From Bradysia coprophila (lineage: Eukaryota > Arthropoda > Insecta > Diptera > Sciaridae): a stretch of 64,000 nt of DNA. The translations under genes and the position numbers were made by a program. The stretch lies in assembly GCF_014529535.1 (NCBI RefSeq), contig NW_023503493.1:2604001-2668000 (forward strand), read 5' to 3'. The first letter of the stretch is position 1; every line of letters begins with the position of its first letter. Under the pieces are notes generated by a model. It saw only the letters and a program-made list of their open reading frames with translations. It did not search any database and had not been told where the DNA came from. This document shows, piece by piece, positions 10,501-19,080 of this stretch.

Positions 10501-11666
10501 GTGAGCGCGACGCCTTTTTCTGACATAGCAGCCCCGACTATAAATGGACTGTTCCACGAAGTGCCCTTAACCCAAGCAATGTTGATTTACATGGAAAATA
10601 CGTTTGATATCTGTCCGCTTCCTGGCAATAAGTGCATTCGTTTCTATCCGGTAACTTATAAGTGTCGCCATACGGAGTAACCACGGATTCTAGTCGTTTG
10701 AAATGTACTCGGGTTTTCGAATGAATGACTTCATCACTGTAGAAGCAATTCAGATGTATACGGCAAAACGTGTCAATCATATACTTCACAGTCACAGCGT
10801 TGGGAGCATGTTTGATTGGTTGCATGTTACTGTCACAGTCGCCACAAAATAATCTAAATAGAACAATGGAAGCACGAGCGTTGACACTCAGAGTTTGTTC
10901 GTATTCACTTTCAAATGGGAAGTAAGGATTGATCTGTGAAGTGATCTGCATGTAATGTCGCTTCATCAATTTCAGATCCATTGGTTCACTAGCCATAAAA
11001 CGTAGATCAAAGGTACTCGCAACACGCACGTCAAAATCGTTGAATAGATACAGTGCCTGACGCTGCGTATCCACACCAATCTTCATGATGCTTTCGTCTT
11101 CTAAGAGTTCCTGTAACAGATGTTTACGTAACAAGAAGAGAAAAGTTGAAAAGCCAAGTTTTTGCGTGAAGTCGGTTGATCCGAAGCCGAGGTCGATAAT
11201 CACGCAAGAACGTGACTTTTCATTTATCCCAGACACGTAACTGAGCGATTTGTGAATCGTCAGATGCGTCAGCGATGCATTTATCAATCACCTTCAGATA
11301 CGGCATTGCATCGAAACGGTCCAATCGGAAAATTACAACCGTCCCGGTATACGTAGACAGCATTAATGTCGAAATGGTTTTGCGACATCCATTCGCTTTC
11401 TCCCACCTACAGTCAAGGCCAAGTAGTTTGATATTCCGACAACATCTGCAACAACAATTTCAGGAGGTTATGTGATCCTTCCCGTAAATAATTCGATTGC
11501 TTGAGAAAACATACGACGCGAGTTTCTTAACAACAGTACGGCAATTTGCAGGACCTGAAACGGTACACGCACCTTCATGCCACGAACGATCTTCACTTTC
11601 ACTCGCTTTAAACCATTTTAATAAACAGTAAATTAACGATAATCCCAATACAAGTACGACCAGCAT
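7504..11666 (-). CDS. EXD2-like 3'-5' exonuclease, two DEDDy domains, first degenerate
   Basis: Seven minus-strand exons: 11666..11515, 11445..11292, 11110..10591, 9137..8959, 8896..8730, 8289..8127 and 7929..7504. All borders are GT-AG and all phases are compatible, giving 586 aa. Residues 3-18 are a hydrophobic anchor, as in EXD2. Domain 1 starts at residue 51. Its motif I is D62-C-R64-W, where EXD2 has DCEW, so the catalytic Glu is lost. The second Asp is kept (D137) but the YxxxD motif is gone. Two CxxC pairs (CTYC near 10620, CEPC near 9085) match the zinc-like C-terminal region of EXD2. Domain 2 has D402-C-E404-W, D480 and Y532-AAD-D536, a complete DEDDy set. The stop at 7504 overlaps AATAAAA. 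EXD2 is a mitochondrial and nuclear nuclease acting on RNA or DNA ends. Exon 5 has no in-frame Met and lies only 62 bp after exon 4, which favours one transcript over two genes; that link is inference. Confidence 0.8.
9170..10566. mobile_element. TTAA-flanked non-autonomous element in EXD2-like intron 3
   Basis: TTAA lies at 9166-9169 and 10567-10570. Near the ends, TACTTCGTGGAACAGTC and its inverse GACTGTTCCACGAAGTG form terminal repeats. The inversion continues for about 200-290 bp through CTGCTATGTCA, AATCGGATTTACTG and related blocks (9170-9460 against 10365-10566). Removing the element plus one TTAA leaves a 52-bp intron, in line with the gene's other short introns. TTAA targeting is the habit of piggyBac-type elements; no transposase is present. 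The interior has a 132-bp tandem repeat. Confidence 0.75.
9500..9935. repeat. Tandem repeat of about 132 bp, about 3.3 units
   Basis: GAGTTCTAGC and its surroundings recur at about 9523, 9654, 9787 and 9919. Each unit also holds a GATGGAATTCTAGGAACT-type block and a CTCCAGACATCTCA-type block, diverged by roughly 15-25%. It lies within the TTAA element. Confidence 0.6.
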
Positions 11667-11779
11667 ACTTACAATATGAAATGAAATATTGGTTTTTTAG
11701 ATGACATTGACAACTGATCGCGTCATCAAATCAACAAAACTGAACGCACTGAACCTCTCATGAGAGGTGAGTTTGTATC

Positions 11780-12257
11780 ATGTCCGGAGCGATAGCGGAG
11801 GACTTGACGCAGTCTAACTTCCAAAAAAAGAACGAAGAAAATTTTTTGAGACGCGGCAACTATATATTGGCGAGAATTTAAGTTTCTTTCCTTTGACCTG
11901 TATCACCACAAATCCTATCTTATTCGCGCTTCAAATACGAGCAAAACGAGCTATCACTCAACTATGTAACTTTAAAATTGCCGGAGATACATCGTTTTGA
12001 AGTTGGTCATTTTGATAGAAAATGCACCAAATTAACGTTTTCCAATCAAAATCTTTCAACTTACTCTGTATGTTTCTATCTATCTGTCTATCTGTCTATC
12101 TATCGACGGACGATCTCGGAAACTAGTCAGCCAATCTCCATGAAATTTTGCAGGAACCTCAGGGTGGGCGTAAAAATGAATATGTGATACGCCATTACCC
12201 CAGGAAAAACCAGAATTTTGTTTTATTGGCCTCGAAGTGGTTTCTGAGTGTGGTTTT
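11780..12257 (-). repeat. Host repeat REP-A, portion left of the virus-like element
   Basis: Sequence from TATCATGTCCGGAGCG to TGTGGTTTTAGA matches in inverse the copy at about 63040-63530. The match includes an ATCTATCTGTCTATC run and the conserved CCAATCTCCATGAAATTTTGC. The repeat resumes on the other side of the insertion at about 25310. It lacks the long terminal inverted repeat seen in the complete copy at 61446-63806. Confidence 0.8.
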
Positions 12258-12340
12258 AGAAGAATATATAGGCTGTTTTCACTGCTGTACGTCAAACTAA
12301 AAAAAGAACAATACCTGTCAAATTTTGACGAGGGTACAAT

Positions 12341-12760
12341 AGACCTGTCAAAAAAAGGGTTGACGAGGGTAAAATAAAGGTCAATAAATCTGTCAAAAAT
12401 AGTTGATGAATAGACAATAGAACTATAATGATCTAATATATTCGCGCATTTTAACAGTTGTTATGTCACTATATCGTGAGAAAGTTTTCTCCCACACTAA
12501 ACACAATGGTCAACCATACAAAAGGTTCGTTTGGTAGTATACAATAGACCTGTCAAAAAAGGGTTTGACGAGGGTAAAATAAAGGTCAATAAATCTGTCA
12601 AAAATAGTTGATGAATAGACAATAGAACTATAATGATCTAATATATTCGCGCATTTTATCAGTTGTTATGTCACTACATCGTGAGAAAGTTTTCTCCCAC
12701 ACTAAACACAATGGTCAACCATACTAAAGGTTCGTTTGGTAGTATACAATAGAATCTTAA
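12341..12760. repeat. Subterminal 205-bp direct repeats
   Basis: AGACCTGTCAAAAAA starts a unit at 12341 and again at 12546, with a third partial start near 12748. Units contain TTGACGAGGGTAAAATAAAG, TATTCGCGCATTTTA, and a conserved TATCGTGAGAAAGTTTTCTC. The short TGACGAGGGTA appears three times at the end in direct orientation, and CTATTGT-type boxes recur to about 13130. Mirrored at 24800-25260 and repeated at 14970-15390. The arrangement resembles terminal protein-binding repeats; function is inferred. Confidence 0.7.
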
Positions 12761-13371
12761 AGAGCCAACATACTTTAGCATTTTAACAAATTAGCTGTCA
12801 GGACATCGTGAGAAAATCTTCACCCACTCATCAGACAAAAGTGCCTGATAAAAAATTCTCAAAAGGTTCTATAAATCAAACTTAGTTACACGATCCATTG
12901 TATCATAATGTTCCTATATAATTGGTCGTTACATCGAATTCACTGTCTCAAAATAGTGTGAAATAGATTAATACAATAGAAAAGTAAAATCAAAAAATTA
13001 AATTCTATTGTATCAAATACAGTAAAAACATTTCTTAGTTTCAAAATCTTCACTTTATCAATCCAATTTATCATTCCCTAAATAAAATCTGTAATAAATT
13101 ATAGAATAAATTCAAACACCTATTGTATACAATAGAGATTCAAGTGACCCAATCTCAATATTTTGTCTAAAAATCAATTATAGCAAAATAGCAAAAATCC
13201 TTTATCAGCTAAATTTCACTCGTCCAGTTATAATCCACTAAAAAAAAAGAACAACAAATCATTGTTGTACAGGTTGTAAAATCAACTAAAAATACATCTC
13301 ACACAACCTTTACGCTAATAAAAAAAAAATGAAAGTATTCAGCCGCCTTTTGTTAACTCTATCCTCAAAGA

Positions 13372-13554
13372 ATGCTATACGCAACAAAGGATATGGAAAA
13401 AAAATGTTGTTACCTGTTAGCGCACGGTAAGATGGACAGCGAAGAAAAATTTGTTTATTTTATTTTATTTGTGTTGTTAGTATTTTCTTCACACGAACAC
13501 AATAGGACCTGTTTCGACGTACCGAATATATTTTATTCAAGTGATGGAAATTAA
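13372..13554 (+). CDS. Possible 60-aa small membrane protein (three copies in the element)
   Basis: An ATG-started frame of 60 codons with a central hydrophobic stretch (FVYFILFVLLVFS, residues 27-39). It lies about 70 bp upstream of the conserved GATTTAGGTGGGG motif and 210 bp upstream of the 237-aa gene. Copies at 16001-16183 (one Met-to-Leu change) and 24013-24195 (minus). An overlapping frame from 13329 ends at a GTAAG, so this stretch may instead be a spliced leader exon. Not recognised; could be chance. Confidence 0.25.
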   Translation: MLYATKDMEKKCCYLLAHGKMDSEEKFVYFILFVLLVFSSHEHNRTCFDVPNIFYSSDGN

Positions 13555-13621
13555 ATTACCCCCTCCATGATCCTTACGACGGAAAAAATATATGTTTCGG
13601 TGCAATGTTCGTCTCGTTTCG

Positions 13622-13690
13622 GAAAAGATTTAGGTGGGGTGCTCAAAATCAGATATAAAGAGACATTGTTCTGTAGGAAAATCATCATTC
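13622..13690 (+). promoter_or_regulatory. Promoter of the 237-aa gene: conserved box, TATA, initiator
   Basis: GAAAAGATTTAGGTGGGG (13622-13639) is followed by TATAAA (13654-13659) and a TCATTC initiator-like site about 33 bp downstream, 74 bp before the ATG. The same arrangement precedes the copies at 16393 and 23803. The 18-bp box recurs inverted downstream of the gene at 14564-14581. Confidence 0.6.
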
Positions 13691-13763
13691 TGTGAAATCA
13701 GTTTACCAGTCACTTCGCTAAATCGTGAAAATTTAAAACATAAAATACCAAGTTATTACAAAC

Positions 13764-14477
13764 ATGGCACAAACAATTGTTGATTTGTCAAACATGGCTC
13801 CTTTTGGATTAAAACGTCCGGCAGCAGAGGATATAGCGGCATTGGAGCCGGCAAAAAAGAACAAACCCTCAGGATTGTGGACTCATGAATCACGAATGCT
13901 GGCTGAAAAAACCATCTACCTCAACAAGTCTGCCACAAAATATGTCATCATCGGCAACGACCCCGAGACTTTTGAACTTACCATGAAAATCTGTGATCGC
14001 GTTACTGGCAGTCATATCACCATTCCCACTGCAAAAAGAATTTACTTTTTCATGGCACGTATTGCACTGATTGTCACCGGTAGCGGGGATATTATTGGCG
14101 ACGTTAACACTATAACCACAGAGCTGCCGAAGGACCAGTGGAAATTTTCCGAGAAAAACGGGTATGGAGCAATCGTGATGCACAAAATCAGTCTGGAAAA
14201 TCTTCATCACAGCCGAGCGTGTATTGAACATGCAGCTGGACAGCGCCATGCATGGTCAAGCAAATACCCCGTAATGCTACAGTCCATTAAATACGAATTG
14301 ATGGGTTTATCATCGTGGGACCAGGAACAAGCATTGAAAAGAATTATCTCCCAGAAGCCCCGTAGACTTGAGGAAGTGGATGAAACTACTATAAAGCACT
14401 ACATTGCGTTTGGCATCATCACCAACTGTACATACCTCGAAACTTTGAAAACATATGATAACATTTATAAAAAATGA
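13764..14477 (+). CDS. Orphan 237-aa nuclear-type protein, outer left copy
   Basis: Intact 237-codon frame with a good start context (AACATGG), downstream of a TATA box and followed by AATAAA at 14508-14513. I do not recognise the family. Residues 16-34 hold two basic clusters (LKRPAA, AKKNK) separated by about 12 residues, like a bipartite nuclear-localisation signal. The rest looks like a compact mixed alpha/beta domain, with KYVIIGND near 55-62, a hydrophobic RIYFFMARIALIVTGSG stretch near 90-106, and a helical C-terminal third with no Cys cluster or metal motif. It reads toward the element centre, opposite to the PLA2 and zinc-finger genes, the place of the non-structural genes in an ambisense densovirus. 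By position it may be a replication or DNA-binding protein. There is no Walker A or HUH motif. A structural role is not excluded. Confidence 0.75.
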   Translation: MAQTIVDLSNMAPFGLKRPAAEDIAALEPAKKNKPSGLWTHESRMLAEKTIYLNKSATKYVIIGNDPETFELTMKICDRVTGSHITIPTAKRIYFFMARIALIVTGSGDIIGDVNTITTELPKDQWKFSEKNGYGAIVMHKISLENLHHSRACIEHAAGQRHAWSSKYPVMLQSIKYELMGLSSWDQEQALKRIISQKPRRLEEVDETTIKHYIAFGIITNCTYLETLKTYDNIYKK

Positions 14478-14507
14478 GAAAAGGAAAGAAAAATGTACTT
14501 TCTGAAT

Positions 14508-14513
14508 AATAAA
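14508..14513 (+). terminator. Poly(A) signal of the 237-aa gene
   Basis: AATAAA 31 bp after the stop codon, followed by a T-rich stretch. Equivalent signals lie at 17137-17142 and, mirrored, near 23055. Confidence 0.6.
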
Positions 14514-14563
14514 TTTTTTGTGAGTGAAAAAGAAATTCTTTTATATCATTCATCTACTGGAGA

Positions 14564-14581
14564 CCCCACCTAAATCTTTTC
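14564..14581 (-). promoter_or_regulatory. Inverted copy of the 18-bp promoter box
   Basis: CCCCACCTAAATCTTTTC is the exact inverse of the box at 13622-13639, and four of five bases beyond also match (GAAAC/GTTTC). It lies just after the poly(A) site of the 237-aa gene and is present in all three gene copies. Possible protein-binding site or minus-strand promoter element. Confidence 0.5.
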
Positions 14582-14920
14582 AGAAACGACACGAGTATTG
14601 CAATGAACAGTATTTTGGCTCCATCTCGCTTTATATTTTCGCATTCGCAGCATACTGTACAACTGTTAGGGTGAGTAAATATATTTTCCCTTTTTCGTGT
14701 AAATAAAAGTATCAGACTGAAACCCTGCGGGTTTAAGGCTGAAACTTTTATTAATTGTGCCCTTAATCCCCCCCCCCAGGACAGAGGTCAAAGGACACAA
14801 CCCCTGGGCGGCATCGGAATCTCACTTATAATTAGTAATGGCATCCGAAAAGGGTTGACGAGGGTAAAATAAAGGTCAATAAATCTGTCAAAAAAGAGTT
14901 GATGAATAGACAATAGAACC

Positions 14921-17549
14921 GTCAAACTAAAAAAAGAACAATACCTGTCAAATTTTGACGAGGGTACAATAGACCTGTCAAAAAAGGGTTGACGAGGGTA
15001 AAATAAAGGTCAATAAATCTGTCAAAAATAGTTGATGAATAGACAATAGAACTATAATGATCTAATATATTCGCGCATTTTAACAGTTGTTATGTCACTA
15101 TATCGTGAGAAAGTTTTCTCCCACACTAAACACAATGGTCAACCATACAAAAGGTTCGTTTGGTAGTATACAATAGACCTGTCAAAAAAGGGTTTGACGA
15201 GGGTAAAATAAAGGTCAATAAATCTGTCAAAAATAGTTGATGAATAGACAATAGAACTATAATGATCTAATATATTCGCGCATTTTATCAGTTGTTATGT
15301 CACTACATCGTGAGAAAGTTTTCTCCCACACTAAACACAATGGTCAACCATACTAAAGGTTCGTTTGGTAGTATACAATAGAATCTTAAAGAGCCAACAT
15401 ACTTTAGCATTTTAACAAATTAGCTGTCAGGACATCGTGAGAAAATCTTCACCCACTCATCAGACAAAAGTGCCTGATAAAAAATTCTCAAAAGGTTCTA
15501 TAAATCAAACTTAGTTACACGATCCATTGTATCATAATGTTCCTATATAATTGGTCGTTACATCGAATTCACTGTCTCAAAATAGTGTGAAATAGATTAA
15601 TACAATAGAAAAGTAAAATCAAAAAATTAAATTCTATTGTATCAAATACAGTAAAAACATTTCTTAGTTTCAAAATCTTCACTTTATCAATCCAATTTAT
15701 CATTCCCTAAATAAAATCTGTAATAAATTATAGAATAAATTCAAACACCTATTGTATACAATAGAGATTCAAGTGACCCAATCTCAATATTTTGTCTAAA
15801 AATCAATTATAGCAAAATAGCAAAAATCCTTTATCAGCTAAATTTCACTCGTCCAGTTATAATCCACTAAAAAAAAAGAACAACAAATCATTGTTGTACA
15901 GGTTGTAAAATCAACTAAAAATACATCTCACACAACCTTTACGCTAATAAAAAAAAAATGAAAGTATTCAGCCGCCTTTTGTTAACTCTATCCTCAAAGA
16001 ATGCTATACGCAACAAAGGATATGGAAAAAAAATGTTGTTACCTGTTAGCGCACGGTAAGTTGGACAGCGAAGAAAAATTTGTTTATTTTATTTTATTTG
16101 TGTTGTTAGTATTTTCTTCACACGAACACAATAGGACCTGTTTCGACGTACCGAATATATTTTATTCAAGTGATGGAAATTAAATTACCCCCTCCATGAT
16201 CCTTACGACGGAAAAAATATATGTTTCGGTGCAATGTTCGTCTCGTTTCGGAAAAGATTTAGGTGGGGTGCTCAAAATCAGATATAAAGAGACATTGTTC
16301 TGTAGGAAAATCATCATTCTGTGAAATCAGTTTACCAGTCACTTCGCTAAATCGTGAAAATTTAAAACATAAAATACCAAGTTATTACAAACATGGCACA
16401 AACAATTGTTGATTTGTCAAACATGGCTCCTTTTGGATTAAAACGTCCGGCAGCAGAGGATATAGCGGCATTGGAGCCGGCAAAAAAGAACAAACCCTCA
16501 GGATTGTGGACTCATGAATCACGAATGCTGGCTGAAAAAACCATCTACCTCAACAAGTCTGCCACAAAATATGTCATCATCGGCAACGACCCCGAGACTT
16601 TTGAACTTACCATGAAAATCTGTGATCGCGTTACTGGCAGTCATATCACCATTCCCACTGCAAAAAGAATTTACTTTTTCATGGCACGTATTGCACTGAT
16701 TGTCACCGGTAGCGGGGATATTATTGGCGACGTTAACACTATAACCACAGAGCTGCCGAAGGACCAGTGGAAATTTTCCGAGAAAAACGGGTATGGAGCA
16801 ATCGTGATGCACAAAATCAGTCTGGAAAATCTTCATCACAGCCGAGCGTGTATTGAACATGCAGCTGGACAGCGCCATGCATGGTCAAGCAAATACCCCG
16901 TAATGCTACAGTCCATTAAATACGAATTGATGGGTTTATCATCGTGGGACCAGGAACAAGCATTGAAAAGAATTATCTCCCAGAAGCCCCGTAGACTTGA
17001 GGAAGTGGATGAAACTACTATAAAGCACTACATTGCGTTTGGCATCATCACCAACTGTACATACCTCGAAACTTTGAAAACATATGATAACATTTATAAA
17101 AAATGAGAAAAGGAAAGAAAAATGTACTTTCTGAATAATAAATTTTTTGTGAGTGAAAAAGAAATTCTTTTATATCATTCATCTACTGGAGACCCCACCT
17201 AAATCTTTTCAGAAACGACACGAGTATTGCAATGAACAGTATTTTGGCTCCATCTCGCTTTATATTTTCGCATTCGCAGCATACTGTACAACTGTTAGGG
17301 TGAGTAAATATATTTTCCCTTTTTCGTGTAAATAAAAGTATCAGACTGAAACCCTGCGGGTTTAAGGCTGAAACTTTTATTAATTGTGCCCTTAATCCCC
17401 CCCCCCCAGGACAGAGGTCAAAGGACACAACCCCTGGGCGGCATCGGAATCTCACTTATAATTAGTAATGGCATCCGAAAAGGGTTGACGAGGGTAAAAT
17501 AAAGGTCAATAAATCTGTCAAAAAAGAGTTGATGAATAGACAATAGAAC
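14921..17549 (+). repeat. Tandem duplication, inner copy (2.63 kb)
   Basis: Second copy of the 12291-14920 segment. The junction reads CAATAGAACC|GTCAAACTAA, where the subterminal repeat of one copy runs directly into the start of the next. It is continuous with the rest of the left arm. Confidence 0.9.
16393..17106 (+). CDS. Orphan 237-aa protein, inner left copy
   Basis: Identical in protein sequence to the copies at 13764-14477 and 23090-23803, with the same promoter box, TATA (about 16283) and AATAAA. It is the copy contiguous with the left palindrome arm. Full protein identity across three copies implies recent duplication, gene conversion or assembly collapse. Confidence 0.75.
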   Translation: MAQTIVDLSNMAPFGLKRPAAEDIAALEPAKKNKPSGLWTHESRMLAEKTIYLNKSATKYVIIGNDPETFELTMKICDRVTGSHITIPTAKRIYFFMARIALIVTGSGDIIGDVNTITTELPKDQWKFSEKNGYGAIVMHKISLENLHHSRACIEHAAGQRHAWSSKYPVMLQSIKYELMGLSSWDQEQALKRIISQKPRRLEEVDETTIKHYIAFGIITNCTYLETLKTYDNIYKK

Positions 17550-18115
17550 TATAATGATCTAATATATTCGCTCATTTTATCAGTTTTTATGTCACAATAT
17601 CGTGAGAAAGTTTTCTACCACACTAAACACAATGCATGGTAAAATTCGTGAACCAATCGTGGAAAAACTTTACACCCCTAAGATGATGGTGCCTTCTGAG
17701 GATACTGGGTACAATATAAGCCATATTTCCAAGAACACCTTTGGTGAAAATTTTTTTTGCTGATCATCAAAGTGGAGTGAATTTACGAAATCTTAAACTG
17801 GAAAAATGATTTCGTGGACATGTGCTGTACTGATTGTTTATATATTATAATGATAATAATAATAAAAAAACAAGAAAATGTTTTATACATCTTTTTATTT
17901 AGTCCATAAAATGTTCTTCACAAAAAGGTGATAAAAGAAGTTTTTACTTTTCTTTAATATTATAATCTGCATTACATTTTTTTTGTTTTTTTTTTGTAAA
18001 AAACCGGATATTGTTTTACTGTTAAAAATATACTTTATTAAAATGAAAACAAAGAAATTAATTGAAGAGGTTAACTATTACATAATCACTGACAAGTAAA
18101 TTATTTACAAAAATT
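17550..18115. other. Convergence zone between the two transcription directions (left arm)
   Basis: After a last partial 205-bp repeat (to about 17635) comes non-coding DNA. The inverse complement of AATAAA at 18034-18039 is the minus-strand poly(A) signal for the PLA2/zinc-finger unit. Long A and T runs lie at 17860-18010. No gene seen. Confidence 0.6.
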
Positions 18116-18457
18116 TCATTGTTGGTGGTGTGGTTCAAGATAAAATCTTAGTACTGCTACAACGTCGTCATATGTGTATGTACAATCTTCATCGCCATCG
18201 CCCGAGTCGGTAGCTTGACTTTCGCCAGATTCTGATCCTCCTGAGTTATTGTCTTCTTCTTCTTCTTTTTCTTCTGTATCATCATCATCTTGGTCACTTT
18301 CAGTACCAACATTGTCGCTTTCTTCATCATTATCGCATTCTTCAGTTTCTTCGTCACTATTGTTTTGGATATATTCTGAATGTTTTCTAGAAATATGCCT
18401 TTTCAAGTTGTAAGTAGTGGCAAGAGTGCTCGGACAATACGGACATGCTACAGTCAT
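18116..18457 (-). CDS. Small C2H2 zinc-finger protein ZF1, left arm
   Basis: 113 aa, ATG in context AAAAATG. One N-terminal finger is C5-x2-C8-x12-H21-x4-H26 with hydrophobic spacing typical of classical C2H2 fingers. Residues about 31-90 are strongly acidic (Asp/Glu/Ser runs). The C-terminus carries YTYDDVVAVLRF (about 94-105), matching the end of ZF2 (YTYEELRAILRF). It lies 67 bp downstream of ZF2 on the same strand, with one poly(A) signal for the group about 80 bp beyond. A single finger plus an acidic region suggests DNA or protein binding, perhaps a transcriptional regulator. No close family recognised. An overlapping 66-codon Lys/Met-rich frame is an artefact of the acidic repeat. Confidence 0.75.
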   Translation of the reverse strand: MTVACPYCPSTLATTYNLKRHISRKHSEYIQNNSDEETEECDNDEESDNVGTESDQDDDDTEEKEEEEDNNSGGSESGESQATDSGDGDEDCTYTYDDVVAVLRFYLEPHHQQ

Positions 18458-18524
18458 TTTTTATTCTTTATCTTTGCTCGGCAACGTTTGGGGTGAAACT
18501 AAGGTAGTATAAGTCTGTAGCGTC

Positions 18525-18881
18525 TTATTTATTACAACGATTCTTATGAAACCGAAGAATAGCTCGAAGCTCTTCATATGTATAATTTTTAGGTTCACTG
18601 AGAGTCTCATCGCGCAACATACCGTTTCCTGTCAAGTCTGCAACGTAATTATTGGTCTCATTTACTTTCAAGGCGTTATTCGCTGGATATACAATCAAAG
18701 GTGGTCTACCTAAACGTCTATTATTGCGGGCTGCTCGAGGCCTAGGGTCGATCCATACGTTATTAGGAGTACCATACAATAATTGCACTTCAGGCTTGTT
18801 GACGTTTACGTGTTTCTCGTAGTGGTGAGAATGCAAGTAGAAATGACTTATAAACACTTCACCACATATTGGACACTTCAT
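18525..18881 (-). CDS. Small C2H2 zinc-finger protein ZF2, left arm
   Basis: 118 aa, ATG in context AAAAATG. One N-terminal finger is C3-x2-C6-x12-H19-x4-H24. A middle basic and proline-rich segment (RPRAARNNRRLGRPPL, about 48-63) contains an AT-hook-like GRP core. The C-terminus is YTYEELRAILRF plus a basic tail, shared with ZF1. ZF1 and ZF2 therefore look like diverged duplicates with the same ends and different middles (acidic against basic). It lies between the PLA2-like gene and ZF1, all in one direction; the small gaps suggest a polycistronic or alternatively spliced transcript. Confidence 0.75.
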   Translation of the reverse strand: MKCPICGEVFISHFYLHSHHYEKHVNVNKPEVQLLYGTPNNVWIDPRPRAARNNRRLGRPPLIVYPANNALKVNETNNYVADLTGNGMLRDETLSEPKNYTYEELRAILRFHKNRCNK

Positions 18882-19080
18882 TTTTCTTTGTGGAGCGTTG
18901 TGCCAGGTACAAAACCCAAAGTCCTATAATCTTTATAATTTTGTAAAGATTTTTTAATTATAAGAATATCTGTTCTTGCTACTGTATCAACTGCACAATA
19001 CCTTATCATTGACTGAATCACATCTATCCTTAACATGGCATTTATAGACAAATTTCCGCGATACTTGATTTTTTACAACC

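Larger units (their letters stand above)
12291..14920 (+). repeat. Tandem duplication, outer copy (2.63 kb)
   Basis: The sequence from GTCAAACTAAAAAAAG (12291) to CAATAGAAC (14919) repeats at 14921-17549. The copies differ at a few positions: one A in a homopolymer near 12352, A/T at the 13432/16061 pair, and the C-run before 14780/17408. Each contains subterminal repeats, a 60-codon frame, the TATA promoter and the 237-aa gene. The 33-bp outer tip (12258-12290) is not duplicated. Confidence 0.9.

Noticed and set aside
13890..14249. 119-codon minus frame (also at 16519 and 23318)
   Set aside because: Lies wholly antisense to the 237-aa gene; no promoter or motif, and identical only because the gene is.
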